Shown here in pieces: positions 15,991 to 25,550 of a stretch of DNA of 64,000 bases. The notes under the pieces are model-generated. The model searched no databases. It was not told where the DNA came from and was given only the letters and a program-made list of their open reading frames with translations. A program made the translations under genes and the position numbers. Source of the stretch: Catenovulum agarivorans YM01 (GTDB lineage Bacteria > Pseudomonadota > Gammaproteobacteria > Enterobacterales > Alteromonadaceae); the NCBI RefSeq assembly GCF_000281085.1, contig NZ_JH767534.1:1-64000 (forward strand), given 5' to 3'. Numbering within the stretch: position 1 is the stretch's first letter; each line of letters opens with the position of its first letter.

Positions 15991-18768
15991 TTATAACTGT
16001 GATTTAGCTTCGGCCACGAGTTGTTTTTCATTATCAGTGGTTGGATTAAGCGAATTAAGCAAACTGCTTGCTTGATCTTTTTGCCCAAGTTCAGTCAGAG
16101 CTTTAGCTTTATTTACAGACATTTCAATGTTACCTGATGTTTTGCTTAACGCTAAGTCAAACTGAGCTAATGCCTGTTTTGCTTTGCCGTTTGCCAATAG
16201 AGCCATGCCATAAGTGTCTATTATTGCGGGGCTTTGTGGCAGAGCTTCTACAGCTTGTTCCGCGTAAGTTAAAGCTTGTTCATTTTGTTTAAACTGTAAA
16301 TTAATATAGGCCAAGTTATTTAATACCAAAGGGTTATTTGGTTGGTTTTTGTTTAATTCTAAATACTCTACTTCAGCGCTTTTATAATCTTTAATATTTA
16401 AATATGCATTTGCCAGCATTGCTTGTACATTGGCTGATTTTTTCTTTTCAAGCTCACTGGTTTCCTTATCTAAATGACCCTGTAATATTTCAATTGCTTT
16501 TTGTGGGCTATCCACTCTCGCGGCTGTGCGCGACCATGCAATGACATTTTTGGCATTAGGTTGTTTTTCATAAGCCGTTTTGTAATGTTCGTTTGCTTGG
16601 TGAAAGTTTTTGTCTGTAATGGCTTGGTTACCCAATATTGAAGACAACATCCAATGTGAAGCAGTTGTAGGGGTTGTTTTTACGTCTTTTAACGCTGTTT
16701 GGTCTAAAGGTTTGCCCTGCCTGCTTTGGTAATCTAATTTTAGCAACTTTAACCCGATATTATTGGGGTGGCGAACTAAAGTTTTTTCAACCGTTAATAA
16801 AGCATTATCTAAATCCCCGGTAATTTCATAAGTAGTAAACAATTTTTGTGCGGCTCGTAAGCTGTCAGGATTTTTTACATTAACTGATTTGAAATTATCA
16901 ATCGCCTGTTTCCACTCTTTTTGTTTCAGGTGAACATCACCAATTAATAACTCAATACCGTTTATCGGGTTTTGGCTATTTTTTATTGACGTTAAGGTTT
17001 CTAAAGCCTGCTTATTTTTGTTTTGTAAACTGAATAAATAAGCTTGGCCAAGTTTGAGTAAGTTATCTTGTGGTTTGTCAATAATCGCCTTTTTATAAAA
17101 AGCTTCTGCTTGCTCGGCAAATTTCGCGTCTTGATTGGCAATTGTCAATAAATTACGCATTGCAGGTGCGTGGGAACTGTTGTTGCTGATTAGCTTTGTG
17201 TATTTATCTAAAGCCTGTTGGTATTGCTCTGCTTTGTGTTGGTACAAAGCTAATTTAAACAGTGCAGCAGGGTTGTTACCGTCTAGTTTTAGTACTGTCT
17301 CAAGCTTTTCTTGCGCTTGCTCTGGCTGCTGCTGTTGTTCAAAAATAGTTGCTTCTAGCAAATGTCCTTGAGTTTGCTGAGTAACATCACTTTCCCCTTG
17401 CCATTGTTTGGCTATTTTTAGTGCTTCTTCCAATTTTCCTTGGCTAAGGTAACCCATAGCCAGCCCTTGTTTTGCTAAAGCAAGTTCGGGGTTTAGTTGT
17501 AGCGCTTTTTCTAAACTTTCAATCCCTTGTTCACCTTGATTGAGCTTTAATTGCATCAAACCTTGTTTAGCTATTTCATTGGGATTATCGCTGGTTAAAC
17601 TAATTGAAGTTTCGAGCAATTCTTGTGCTGCGGCAGAATCGCCTGATTGTAATAAGTATTGACTTGCACTGGTCAATAGTGAAGCGTCAGACTCAGTTAC
17701 ATTGGTCATATTCTTGAGATTTTTTAATGCCAACTCGTCGTAACCTAGCTTCAACTGCAAGTCGATTAATAACCTTTTGGCTATGTGGTCGTTTGGAATT
17801 TGATCGGCAATAGCGGATAAATGTTCGAATGCTTGTTCATATTTCGCCAATTGATAGTTACTGTAGCCGGCAATTAAACGATTCATGCTGGTGTCTATAT
17901 TTCCTTGAATTGCCTTTTCAGAGAATAATTTAGCTTGTTCAAAATTTTTGTTATTAAACTCAACTTGGCTCTTTAACTGTTGAATATAGCTACCATTCGG
18001 TAGAGCTTTTAATAAGCGGGCTACCACAGGCTCTGCTTTATCAAAATCGTTATTGCCGATATATGCAGTGGCCAAAAATATTTGAAACTGCGGATATTTC
18101 GGCATCAGCTTAGTTAAGCTTTCATATGCGCTAACAGCATGTTGGCTTTGTCCCTGCATTAAACCTATACGGCCTTTTAAAATTAATGCATCAAAGTTAT
18201 TAGCGTCTTCAGCTAATACTTGTTCAACTAGATTAATTGCCTCATCTGTTTTTTGTTCGCTGATCGCTATATATGCTTTTGCTAGAGCACTAATATCTGA
18301 TTGTTGGTTTTGCTGAATAATATTTTCAAATTTATCAACTGCTTCTTGATATTTTCTATCTTCTATATCAACAGCCGCTGCGTAATATTGAATAACTGAG
18401 GTGTCATGTTTTTTTGCAAGTTCTAAAATGGCCGAAAAACTATTATTCAAATAATAATTTTTCACTAATAAATTATTGGCGGCAGTTTGTTGTTCTGGTG
18501 CTAAACCTAATTCTAGTGCACGAAGTAATTCCTTTTCTGATGCATTGGTTTGACCTGTTTGAAAATAAAGTTCACCAAGAGTGAATCGGTAGACTGCTTG
18601 TTCTGTGTTTTGTTCTATGGCGTTTTTGAGTTCTACGATAGCAGCGTCTGTTTTATTGTCATTTATGTAATCTGTTGCTTGTTGGAAGTGCTCGTCTGCT
18701 GTTTTTCCAAAGCAGCCAGTTAATGCGATACACAAAGCAATTGTTGAGAGCTTGAATGGCGTATTCAT
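15991..18768 (-). CDS. prsT: PrsT, TPR-repeat lipoprotein of the XrtA/PEP-CTERM system
   Basis: This 925-residue protein has a lipoprotein signal with lipobox LTGC (Cys19). Almost the entire length that follows is tetratricopeptide repeats, visible as recurring A...Y..A...LP patterns. It matches the PEP-CTERM TPR lipoprotein family (TIGR02917), which is usually next to prsK/prsR or the EPS operon. Here it is a monocistronic unit with its own terminator. A scaffold role at the inner or outer membrane for EPS or PEP-CTERM protein handling is assumed for the family; no catalytic motif is present. No -24/-12 element is seen upstream. Confidence 0.93.
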   Translation of the reverse strand: MNTPFKLSTIALCIALTGCFGKTADEHFQQATDYINDNKTDAAIVELKNAIEQNTEQAVYRFTLGELYFQTGQTNASEKELLRALELGLAPEQQTAANNLLVKNYYLNNSFSAILELAKKHDTSVIQYYAAAVDIEDRKYQEAVDKFENIIQQNQQSDISALAKAYIAISEQKTDEAINLVEQVLAEDANNFDALILKGRIGLMQGQSQHAVSAYESLTKLMPKYPQFQIFLATAYIGNNDFDKAEPVVARLLKALPNGSYIQQLKSQVEFNNKNFEQAKLFSEKAIQGNIDTSMNRLIAGYSNYQLAKYEQAFEHLSAIADQIPNDHIAKRLLIDLQLKLGYDELALKNLKNMTNVTESDASLLTSASQYLLQSGDSAAAQELLETSISLTSDNPNEIAKQGLMQLKLNQGEQGIESLEKALQLNPELALAKQGLAMGYLSQGKLEEALKIAKQWQGESDVTQQTQGHLLEATIFEQQQQPEQAQEKLETVLKLDGNNPAALFKLALYQHKAEQYQQALDKYTKLISNNSSHAPAMRNLLTIANQDAKFAEQAEAFYKKAIIDKPQDNLLKLGQAYLFSLQNKNKQALETLTSIKNSQNPINGIELLIGDVHLKQKEWKQAIDNFKSVNVKNPDSLRAAQKLFTTYEITGDLDNALLTVEKTLVRHPNNIGLKLLKLDYQSRQGKPLDQTALKDVKTTPTTASHWMLSSILGNQAITDKNFHQANEHYKTAYEKQPNAKNVIAWSRTAARVDSPQKAIEILQGHLDKETSELEKKKSANVQAMLANAYLNIKDYKSAEVEYLELNKNQPNNPLVLNNLAYINLQFKQNEQALTYAEQAVEALPQSPAIIDTYGMALLANGKAKQALAQFDLALSKTSGNIEMSVNKAKALTELGQKDQASSLLNSLNPTTDNEKQLVAEAKSQL

Positions 18769-18876
18769 AATAATCCTTATAATTTTAAAATTATTTTCAC
18801 TTATAGAAAAAGAGTATATAGAGTTTAGTTACGGTATAGTAGAGTTTCTATAACTTAGTATAAAAACAACCTTTGG

Positions 18877-19944
18877 ATGTTACAAACACAACTAAAAATC
18901 GAGATAACAAACGAAGCCGAGTCTTTTATTAATGCGTTATCCCAGTTATCGAACCAAGCATCAAATTCGCCTTTTACCTCTCTTTTGTGGATGAAAAGTT
19001 GGGTTCGGTTGCCTGTTAATTTCCAGTTTATTATCTGTTTCTTCGATGGAAAAGTTGTTGGCGTTGCTGGTTTGTGTTTTAAAACTCAGCTTCGTTATGG
19101 ACTAAATTGGCAGCAAGCGTATTTGCACAGAACGGGGTTAGATGAATTTGATCAAATATGGCCTGAGTGCAATGATGTTGTCGCCTTGCCAGAATATAAA
19201 AATCAGGTGTGGCAGGCCGTGCTCGAATATTTTCAGCAGAGTAACGCATTAGAGTTGTTGGTTGGGTTATCTGAGCCGATTGACTATATAGAAAACAGTC
19301 AAAGTTTGTCTTGGTACAAAGACATGACTTCAACTAGTTATGCACGCCAGTTGCATAGCAATTTTGCAGACATTAACAGTTTACTAAATTGCTTGTCGCG
19401 TAATTCACGTTCACAACTAAAGCGTGCAATCAATAAAGTTGTTGCACCGGTAAAGATAGAGCAGGCCAACACTGTGGTGCAAGCTTTGCAAATGTTTGAT
19501 TGGGCGTCGACGCATCATAAAAAGCGCTGGCACGACAGCGGATTTTTAAATAGCCACTTTGTAGAGTTTCATAAAAGTCTTATACGGTCGGGAGTCGACA
19601 ACAAACAAGTTATATTGTTGCAGGCAACTATCGGTGAGCAAGTGGCGGCGGTTTATTATTACTTTTTACAAGATAAACGTGTATATTTTTACCTTGGATC
19701 AGTAAATTACGATGATTTTGACGATAAATACAAAATTGGTTTGTTGTCACACTGTTACGCTATCAGTCATTTTGCAAAGTTAGGGTTTGAGCTATATGAC
19801 TTTTTGGCAGGTGAAGCTAGGTATAAAGCCTCATTGTCAGATATTGAAACCGAACAATGTATGTATGTAATTGACAAACCAGCTGTTAAGTTGAAATTCA
19901 TCAAGGCATTAAAGTCAATAAAACAGATAATAACTAGAAACTAA
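18877..19944 (+). CDS. BioF2-like GNAT N-acyltransferase
   Basis: This 355-residue protein has a FemAB/BioF2-like double GNAT layout. LSRNSRSQLKRAINK near residues 168-182 and the C-terminal FYLGSVNYDDF...YDFLAGEARYK are characteristic of the Acetyltransf_6 (CelD/BcsL) group found in polysaccharide clusters. It probably transfers an acyl or aminoacyl group to a sugar or peptide precursor in the cytoplasm. It opens the long plus-strand EPS gene run and is divergent from prsT. It is distinct from the XrtA-specific FemAB protein encoded at 25547. Confidence 0.75.
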   Translation: MLQTQLKIEITNEAESFINALSQLSNQASNSPFTSLLWMKSWVRLPVNFQFIICFFDGKVVGVAGLCFKTQLRYGLNWQQAYLHRTGLDEFDQIWPECNDVVALPEYKNQVWQAVLEYFQQSNALELLVGLSEPIDYIENSQSLSWYKDMTSTSYARQLHSNFADINSLLNCLSRNSRSQLKRAINKVVAPVKIEQANTVVQALQMFDWASTHHKKRWHDSGFLNSHFVEFHKSLIRSGVDNKQVILLQATIGEQVAAVYYYFLQDKRVYFYLGSVNYDDFDDKYKIGLLSHCYAISHFAKLGFELYDFLAGEARYKASLSDIETEQCMYVIDKPAVKLKFIKALKSIKQIITRN

Positions 19945-19960
19945 ATATGGAACAGTTTGC

Positions 19961-22468
19961 ATGAACCCGAGTTTAAATATTTCATTTTCTTTGACAGAAC
20001 ACCTCGGGATAGCCAGAAATAATCAAGTCTGCCGTTTTTCTGTGCCCTTTGCACAAGGTCAAGTTAACTCGATAGAATATATAGGTATACAAAACCAAGC
20101 GGGTCAATTCGTTACTTGTAGTAAACAAGTGTTGGCTTCTTGGCCTGACAATAGCATCAAATGGCTTAGTTTGGAGTTTTTTGCAACAATCGCCGCAGCA
20201 CAAAGCGAACAATGGACTGTGGTTGTAACAGATTCTTTTGCTGAGCAAGATGCTGTGCTACAACCTGAACTAGAAAATACTGCACCTGTTTTACATAGTG
20301 TTCGTTTAAAACTAAAAGATTACCCTCTTGTTGAAATGCCGATAGAGTGGCATAACAGCACAACAACACAAATCAGCGCTTTATTCGATGCGTCATTAGT
20401 GCTACCGACAGATCAGCGGATTAAACTAAATTTAAGCAAAAAAAGTTACCAACAAACCGGTGATACACTCTATTCCGCAACACTATTAAATGCCCGTGCA
20501 GCGACTCATGCTGGTGGGCTGTGGGATTTAGGCGATAGCGCTTCGATTGAAATTGAATACTGCGAATTGGTTTTTCTTAAAGATGAAAAACAATTATCTG
20601 TAATTGAACTAGCAGACGAAAAAGTATTGAACTATGGGCAAAATATAGCCCGAGTTGTCCAAGTCGCCAGTGGTGGCGAAAATTGGCAAAGCCCAGTCCA
20701 CCTAGATAAAGATTTGCAAGTGCCATTAAAACAAAATGGTGCGTTAGTGTATGACGCCGATGGTCAGTGGGAAAACCTTGCTACCGCCAGATTAAACCCA
20801 AGCGTAAAATGTGCTGACACCTTCATTATTCAACCGCAACAATTTTGGCAGAATTTCCCAAAAGGGGTGGCGCTAACAGAAAACAAAATTGTGGTTGAAT
20901 TACTGCCGAAGTGTGATTATTTGCATGAGCTGCAAGCAGGCGAACAAACAACATTACAAGTTAGCTGTTACAACCAACAGAATAAAACTGATTTTGTTAG
21001 TCAAGCGCTGACTATTCAAGTTGATTTAACGCATGTGCAAAATAGCCAAGTATGGCCGTATTTTTGCCAAGCACAAGAATTGTCACCAATAGAAAATATC
21101 ATCCAGCGTGGTGTGAATGGTGAGAGTAACTTTTTTGCCAAACGTGAAGTTGTCGACGAATATGGCTGGCGCAATTTTGGTGATTTATATGCCGATCACG
21201 AAACCGATGGTTACCAAGGCGATGATATCTTTGTTTCTCACTACAATAACCAATACGATCCTATTTATGGTTTTTTGCGCCAGTGGACATTAACCCAAGA
21301 TTCGCGTTGGTTGGAGCTTGCGCAAGATTTAGCTAAACATGTTAAAGATATTGATATCTATCATACGGATTTAGACAAAGCTGAATACAACCACGGACTT
21401 TTTTGGCACACAGATCATTATCTACCAGCTAAAACAGCCACACATAGAACTTATTCAAAGCACCATGAACAAGGTGCGTATATGGATCATGCTGGTGGCG
21501 GTGGCCCAGGTGGACAACATTGTTACACCACAGGTTTGATGTACCACTATTTCTTAACTGGTGATGAAACTTCAAAACAGACTGTTCTCAATTTAGCTAA
21601 GTGGGTTGGTCATGTTTACGATGGTGAAGGTGGACTGCTTGAAGCTGTATTAGCGGTCAAAAATGCCGGTCAAGCAGGCTTCACTAACTTAGTTACGGGT
21701 CAGTATCCACTTGACCGCGGTGTTGGAAATTTTGTCATTGCCTTGTTGGATGCTTATCAATTAACTAATGATAAAAGTTATCTAAACAAAGCAAGCTCAG
21801 TTTTGCATAAAACTATTCATCCAACTGAAGATCTTACCTTGCGCGATTTAAGTAATGTTGAATATGCATGGTTTTATACAGTATTGCTGCAAGCTGCTTG
21901 CCGTTATTTAGCGATAAAAGAACAAGCGAGTGAACTGGATGACGAGTTTTATTATGTGCGTGACGCATTGTTGCACTATGCGCAGTGGATGGAGCAAAAC
22001 GAATATCCGTATTTACATAAGCCAGAAATTCTAGAATATCCAAATCAAACATGGACAGCGCAAGATATGCGCAAAGCGAATGTATTAGCTTGTGCTGCGT
22101 ATTATGCTCCTGACTCAGATATGGCAAATAAGTTTTGGCACAAAGCATTGTATTTTTATCAATATGTTGCCGACACCTTGGTTAATGACCCAACGACCCA
22201 TTACACGCGAATTTTAGTTTTGTTGGCGCAAAACCATGGTGTGGTTGAATATTTTACGCATAACAAGCCTGAAGATAAATTTGCGGCTATTCAGTCTTAT
22301 GCGCAGCCGAATTGGCATAATACATCAGCAAAACTAATTCGAGTTGTTAAATTATTTGCAACTCGACTAGTCAAAATATCAGTCAGCCGTGAGGTGAATT
22401 GGCTAGCCAAACGTTCGGCCAAAGTCGCAAAAATTCTGGGTAAAGAAGCTAAACAGGAGAGCAAATAA
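19961..22468 (+). CDS. PcRGLX/YetA-like polysaccharide-active protein without signal peptide
   Basis: This 835-residue protein begins with VCRFSVPFAQGQVNS and later LASWPDNSIKWL. This fits the N-terminal beta domain of exo-rhamnogalacturonan lyase-like (PcRGLX, PL26-like) proteins. A central alpha-toroid-like region follows (ADHETDGYQGDDIF, HTDHYLPAKTATHRTYSKHH, DHAGGGGPGGQHCYTTGL) with many His and aromatic residues of an active-site kind. No signal peptide or membrane segment is visible, so as annotated it stays in the cytoplasm. Its stop abuts the next gene (GT2 starts at the following base), so it is part of the EPS operon. It may trim or proofread a lipid-linked glycan. The catalytic residues are not assigned. 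Confidence 0.6.
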   Translation: MNPSLNISFSLTEHLGIARNNQVCRFSVPFAQGQVNSIEYIGIQNQAGQFVTCSKQVLASWPDNSIKWLSLEFFATIAAAQSEQWTVVVTDSFAEQDAVLQPELENTAPVLHSVRLKLKDYPLVEMPIEWHNSTTTQISALFDASLVLPTDQRIKLNLSKKSYQQTGDTLYSATLLNARAATHAGGLWDLGDSASIEIEYCELVFLKDEKQLSVIELADEKVLNYGQNIARVVQVASGGENWQSPVHLDKDLQVPLKQNGALVYDADGQWENLATARLNPSVKCADTFIIQPQQFWQNFPKGVALTENKIVVELLPKCDYLHELQAGEQTTLQVSCYNQQNKTDFVSQALTIQVDLTHVQNSQVWPYFCQAQELSPIENIIQRGVNGESNFFAKREVVDEYGWRNFGDLYADHETDGYQGDDIFVSHYNNQYDPIYGFLRQWTLTQDSRWLELAQDLAKHVKDIDIYHTDLDKAEYNHGLFWHTDHYLPAKTATHRTYSKHHEQGAYMDHAGGGGPGGQHCYTTGLMYHYFLTGDETSKQTVLNLAKWVGHVYDGEGGLLEAVLAVKNAGQAGFTNLVTGQYPLDRGVGNFVIALLDAYQLTNDKSYLNKASSVLHKTIHPTEDLTLRDLSNVEYAWFYTVLLQAACRYLAIKEQASELDDEFYYVRDALLHYAQWMEQNEYPYLHKPEILEYPNQTWTAQDMRKANVLACAAYYAPDSDMANKFWHKALYFYQYVADTLVNDPTTHYTRILVLLAQNHGVVEYFTHNKPEDKFAAIQSYAQPNWHNTSAKLIRVVKLFATRLVKISVSREVNWLAKRSAKVAKILGKEAKQESK

Positions 22469-23425
22469 ATGCTAGTGTCATTTATTATTCCGCATAAAGG
22501 CCGCATTGAAATGCTGGCGCAAACAGTCGCTTCTATTTGGCAACAAGATTATCCAGCGGAGCTGTTTGAAATAATAGTTGTGACCCATAATCATGATTTA
22601 GACCCGAGCGTGTTATCAGCAACCGATGGCCGACAGGTTAAGTTGGTTTTTCAAACGGCTGACAAAACAATATCAGCTTCACGCAATATTGGGGTGAATC
22701 ACGCACAAGGCGAATATCTAGCATTTTTAGATGCGGATGTTGAGCTTTCCAACAATTGGATTAATGCCATGTTGGCTGAACTGAATAAAGAGCCAGAACG
22801 TGTTTTGGTCAGTGCAATGCAAAAATGTCATAACAATGCGCCGCCGCTGGAAAAAATTCGTACAGCTTTAAGCAATGCTGAAATAGATTGTTATTTAAGA
22901 TTTTTGCCTGGTCGTAACTTATTTTTGGCGCGAGAAACTTTTTTCGCCGCGGGGCAATTTCCAGAGCACTTGATTACTTGCGAAGACTATTACTTTACCG
23001 ACCAAGTTCATAAACACGGTAAATTGTATTATTCATCGGCGGCGACTTACATCCACTTAGGAGAAGACAAAGTCCTTGGCGAAATGTACAAAAAAGAAAT
23101 CTGGCGTGGCCAGTCAAATATTCAATCTATTAAAGGTCGCAATATCCCTCTAAGTGAAATACCGAGCTTTTTAGTACCTGTGTGGATAGCATTTTTTGCC
23201 ATAGCCACTTTGATTAGTTTGTTATTTACATCAACTGATATGGCTTTGGCGAGTTTGTTCGCGACCATACTGCCTATTGTTATCTACGCATTTAGGTTAT
23301 ACAAGTTACCGACAAATACGGTATCCTATTGGCAAATATTAAAATTTTATCTAGTTTATTTCCCCGCAAGGATAGTTGGCACTTTTGGTGGGGTGATTAA
23401 AGTGGTGGAGTTAAAACAACAATGA
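22469..23425 (+). CDS. Family 2 glycosyltransferase with C-terminal membrane segments
   Basis: This 318-residue GT-A enzyme starts with VSFIIPHKGRIEML and has AFLDADVEL (DAD at about 88-90) as the metal/nucleotide-sugar motif. Two hydrophobic segments near residues 233-275 anchor it to the inner membrane. It starts immediately after the PcRGLX-like stop and overlaps the next glycosyltransferase by 4 nt, which indicates translational coupling. It presumably adds one sugar to the EPS repeat unit; the donor cannot be read from sequence. Confidence 0.88.
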   Translation: MLVSFIIPHKGRIEMLAQTVASIWQQDYPAELFEIIVVTHNHDLDPSVLSATDGRQVKLVFQTADKTISASRNIGVNHAQGEYLAFLDADVELSNNWINAMLAELNKEPERVLVSAMQKCHNNAPPLEKIRTALSNAEIDCYLRFLPGRNLFLARETFFAAGQFPEHLITCEDYYFTDQVHKHGKLYYSSAATYIHLGEDKVLGEMYKKEIWRGQSNIQSIKGRNIPLSEIPSFLVPVWIAFFAIATLISLLFTSTDMALASLFATILPIVIYAFRLYKLPTNTVSYWQILKFYLVYFPARIVGTFGGVIKVVELKQQ

Positions 23426-24555
23426 CAACCCAACCCATCAAAGTATTACAGTTTATCTGCCCGACAGGGTTTTATGGCGCTGAACGTTGGATATTAGCCC
23501 TAGCTCGATATTTAGATCCGGAAAAAGTTCAATGTGATTTAGCAGTTACGCTAGAATCTAATACCCAGGATTTAGAGCTAGTTAAACAGTACAAAAAGCT
23601 CGGTTTAAAAACCTTTGAAGTGCCAATGAAAAATAAGTTTGACCTTGCGGTAATTGATCGTATGGTTGAGCTGGTAAAATGTGAAGGTTATACGGTTATT
23701 CATACCCATGGCTACAAATCCGATATCATAGGTGTGCGGGTTGCAAAAAAAGCAGGCATTCGTTGTGTTGTTACCCCACATGGATTTGAAAACGCTAAAG
23801 ATTTTAAACTAAGAGCCTTTATCTGGTTAGGCTGCCAAGCAATGAAGTTTGCCCAAGTGGTTGCGCCATTGTCGAAAGCTTTATGTGATGATGTGTTGCG
23901 CATGGGGGTTAAGCCTAACAAGTTAGCGTATATCCAAAACGGCGTTGACCTGTCTGAAGTTGAAGCACAACGACAACAAGACAATCCGTTAAAGTCTAGC
24001 GGTAATGCCAAGCGTATCGGTTTTATTGGCCAGATGATCAGCCGCAAGAATATCTTTGATATTTTAGATATTTTTAATGATTTAGCAGCAAGATATCCAA
24101 AAATCACTTTATCGCTATTAGGTGACGGCGATCAGCGTGCTGAACTTGAAGCTTATACACAGAACCTACAATATAAAGACAGAATCGAATTTTTAGGTTT
24201 TCGAGATGACAGGTTAGAGTTATTACAAAGTTTTGATTTGTTTGTCATGACTTCAACTTTGGAAGGTATTCCGCGTTGTTTAATGGAAGCGACAGCTATG
24301 GGCGTACCGGTTGCTGCTTATAATATCGCAGGTATAGACCAGCTTATTCAGCACCAGCAATCTGGTTTATTAGCCAAATTGGGTGACAAACAAACCTTAA
24401 CCGAATATTGGGAAACTTTGTTGTTCGACCAAGACTTAGCAACCCAATATGCAGACGCTGCGCGCACCTTTGTATATGAAAATTACTCAGGTAAACGTAT
24501 GGCGCAAGAGTACTACGACCTATTTGTAAAAATGGAAAATGGACAGTTTGATTAA
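23422..24555 (+). CDS. Family 4 glycosyltransferase (GT-B)
   Basis: This 377-residue protein has a GT-B fold: an N-terminal GFYGAERWILAL glycine motif, a mid-protein IGFIGQMISRKNIFDIL strand and the C-terminal donor-binding EGIPRCLMEATAMGVP (EX7E type). It overlaps its upstream neighbour by 4 nt and the downstream deacetylase by 1 nt (TAATG). Role: retaining glycosyl transfer in EPS repeat assembly; specificity unknown. Confidence 0.88.
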   Translation: MTTQPIKVLQFICPTGFYGAERWILALARYLDPEKVQCDLAVTLESNTQDLELVKQYKKLGLKTFEVPMKNKFDLAVIDRMVELVKCEGYTVIHTHGYKSDIIGVRVAKKAGIRCVVTPHGFENAKDFKLRAFIWLGCQAMKFAQVVAPLSKALCDDVLRMGVKPNKLAYIQNGVDLSEVEAQRQQDNPLKSSGNAKRIGFIGQMISRKNIFDILDIFNDLAARYPKITLSLLGDGDQRAELEAYTQNLQYKDRIEFLGFRDDRLELLQSFDLFVMTSTLEGIPRCLMEATAMGVPVAAYNIAGIDQLIQHQQSGLLAKLGDKQTLTEYWETLLFDQDLATQYADAARTFVYENYSGKRMAQEYYDLFVKMENGQFD

Positions 24556-25550
24556 TGGCGCAGTTGAATAAACAAAAAGTTAAATTTGTTATCTCTGTTG
24601 ATACGGAAGAAGAATGGGATTGGTCTGGGCCTTTTCCACAAAAAGATTTTTCGGTCGACAATGTACAACAAATTCCAGCTTTCCAAAACTTTTGTCAAAA
24701 GTTAGGCGTTAAACCTAGCTATTTTGTCGACTATGCCGTTGCAAACGATCCAGCGAGTGTCGCTATTCTGAATAGTGCTGTTGCTGGTGGAAAAGGTGAG
24801 ATTGCCGCGCATCTACATCCTTGGTGTAATCCACCATATTATGGTCAAACCACTGAATTTGAGTCACATGTAATTAACCTACCAATAGAGCAAGTTGAAG
24901 CCAAGCTTGAACAGTTAACCGACAAACTGAAAACTGTATTTAATACCCATCCTCGAGCATTTCGTACTGGTCGTTGGGGGATATCTGGCGATGTATTAAA
25001 GTTGCTGGTGAAATTCGGTTATGACATCGACTCCAGCGTTTATCCTTACTACAGCCATAAGTTTTTTACCTGTCAAGGTGCGCCAATTCATCCATACTGG
25101 CCGGACTATGCCAATGTAGTAAAAGTTGGTGAGCAAAGGTCATTATTGCAAATTCCGGTATCGGTTGGTTTTAACAATACTAACTTTGCATTAAGCAGCA
25201 AGTTTCATCGTTTATTGGAAGAAAGTTGGTTGAATAATTTACGCTCAGTTGGTTTAGCTTGGCACACGGGGTTATTGCGTAAACATTATCTTTGTCCTGA
25301 ATTAGCCAGCGCAAGTGACATGATTTGTTTAGCCAAAAACATGTTAAAACGTGGTGAAACTGTGTTCCATATGTATTTACACAGTTCTAGCTTGTTAACC
25401 AGCGCAACAGGTTTTATGAAAGATGGAGAAGGCGCACACACTATATTAGAGCGCATTCAACCTGTGTTTGAGTATTTGCAACAAAATGCTGATGTGGAGT
25501 GCATGACAATTTCACAGGTCGCAGATTGGTTTAAACAGGAGCAGGCATGA
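24555..25550 (+). CDS. Polysaccharide deacetylase-like (NodB-fold) protein
   Basis: This 331-residue protein has SVDTEEEWDW near residues 14-23 as the NodB metal/base motif. HLHPWCNPPYY supplies the second histidine region, and FRTGRWGISGDV matches the R/G-x-G strand. This resembles WalW-type deacetylases in LPS/EPS clusters. It would be a cytoplasmic metal-dependent deacetylase acting on N-acetyl sugars or intermediates. Both ends overlap neighbouring genes, so it is operon-embedded. A second, XrtA-specific deacetylase is encoded at 46020. Confidence 0.8.
   Translation: MAQLNKQKVKFVISVDTEEEWDWSGPFPQKDFSVDNVQQIPAFQNFCQKLGVKPSYFVDYAVANDPASVAILNSAVAGGKGEIAAHLHPWCNPPYYGQTTEFESHVINLPIEQVEAKLEQLTDKLKTVFNTHPRAFRTGRWGISGDVLKLLVKFGYDIDSSVYPYYSHKFFTCQGAPIHPYWPDYANVVKVGEQRSLLQIPVSVGFNNTNFALSSKFHRLLEESWLNNLRSVGLAWHTGLLRKHYLCPELASASDMICLAKNMLKRGETVFHMYLHSSSLLTSATGFMKDGEGAHTILERIQPVFEYLQQNADVECMTISQVADWFKQEQA

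Noticed and set aside
15741-16088. 115-codon minus-strand frame past the prsT stop
   Set aside because: It starts inside prsT in another frame and runs through the prsT terminator, the candidate PrsR site and the sigma-54 promoter region. Its composition is not protein-like and no ribosome binding site is seen.
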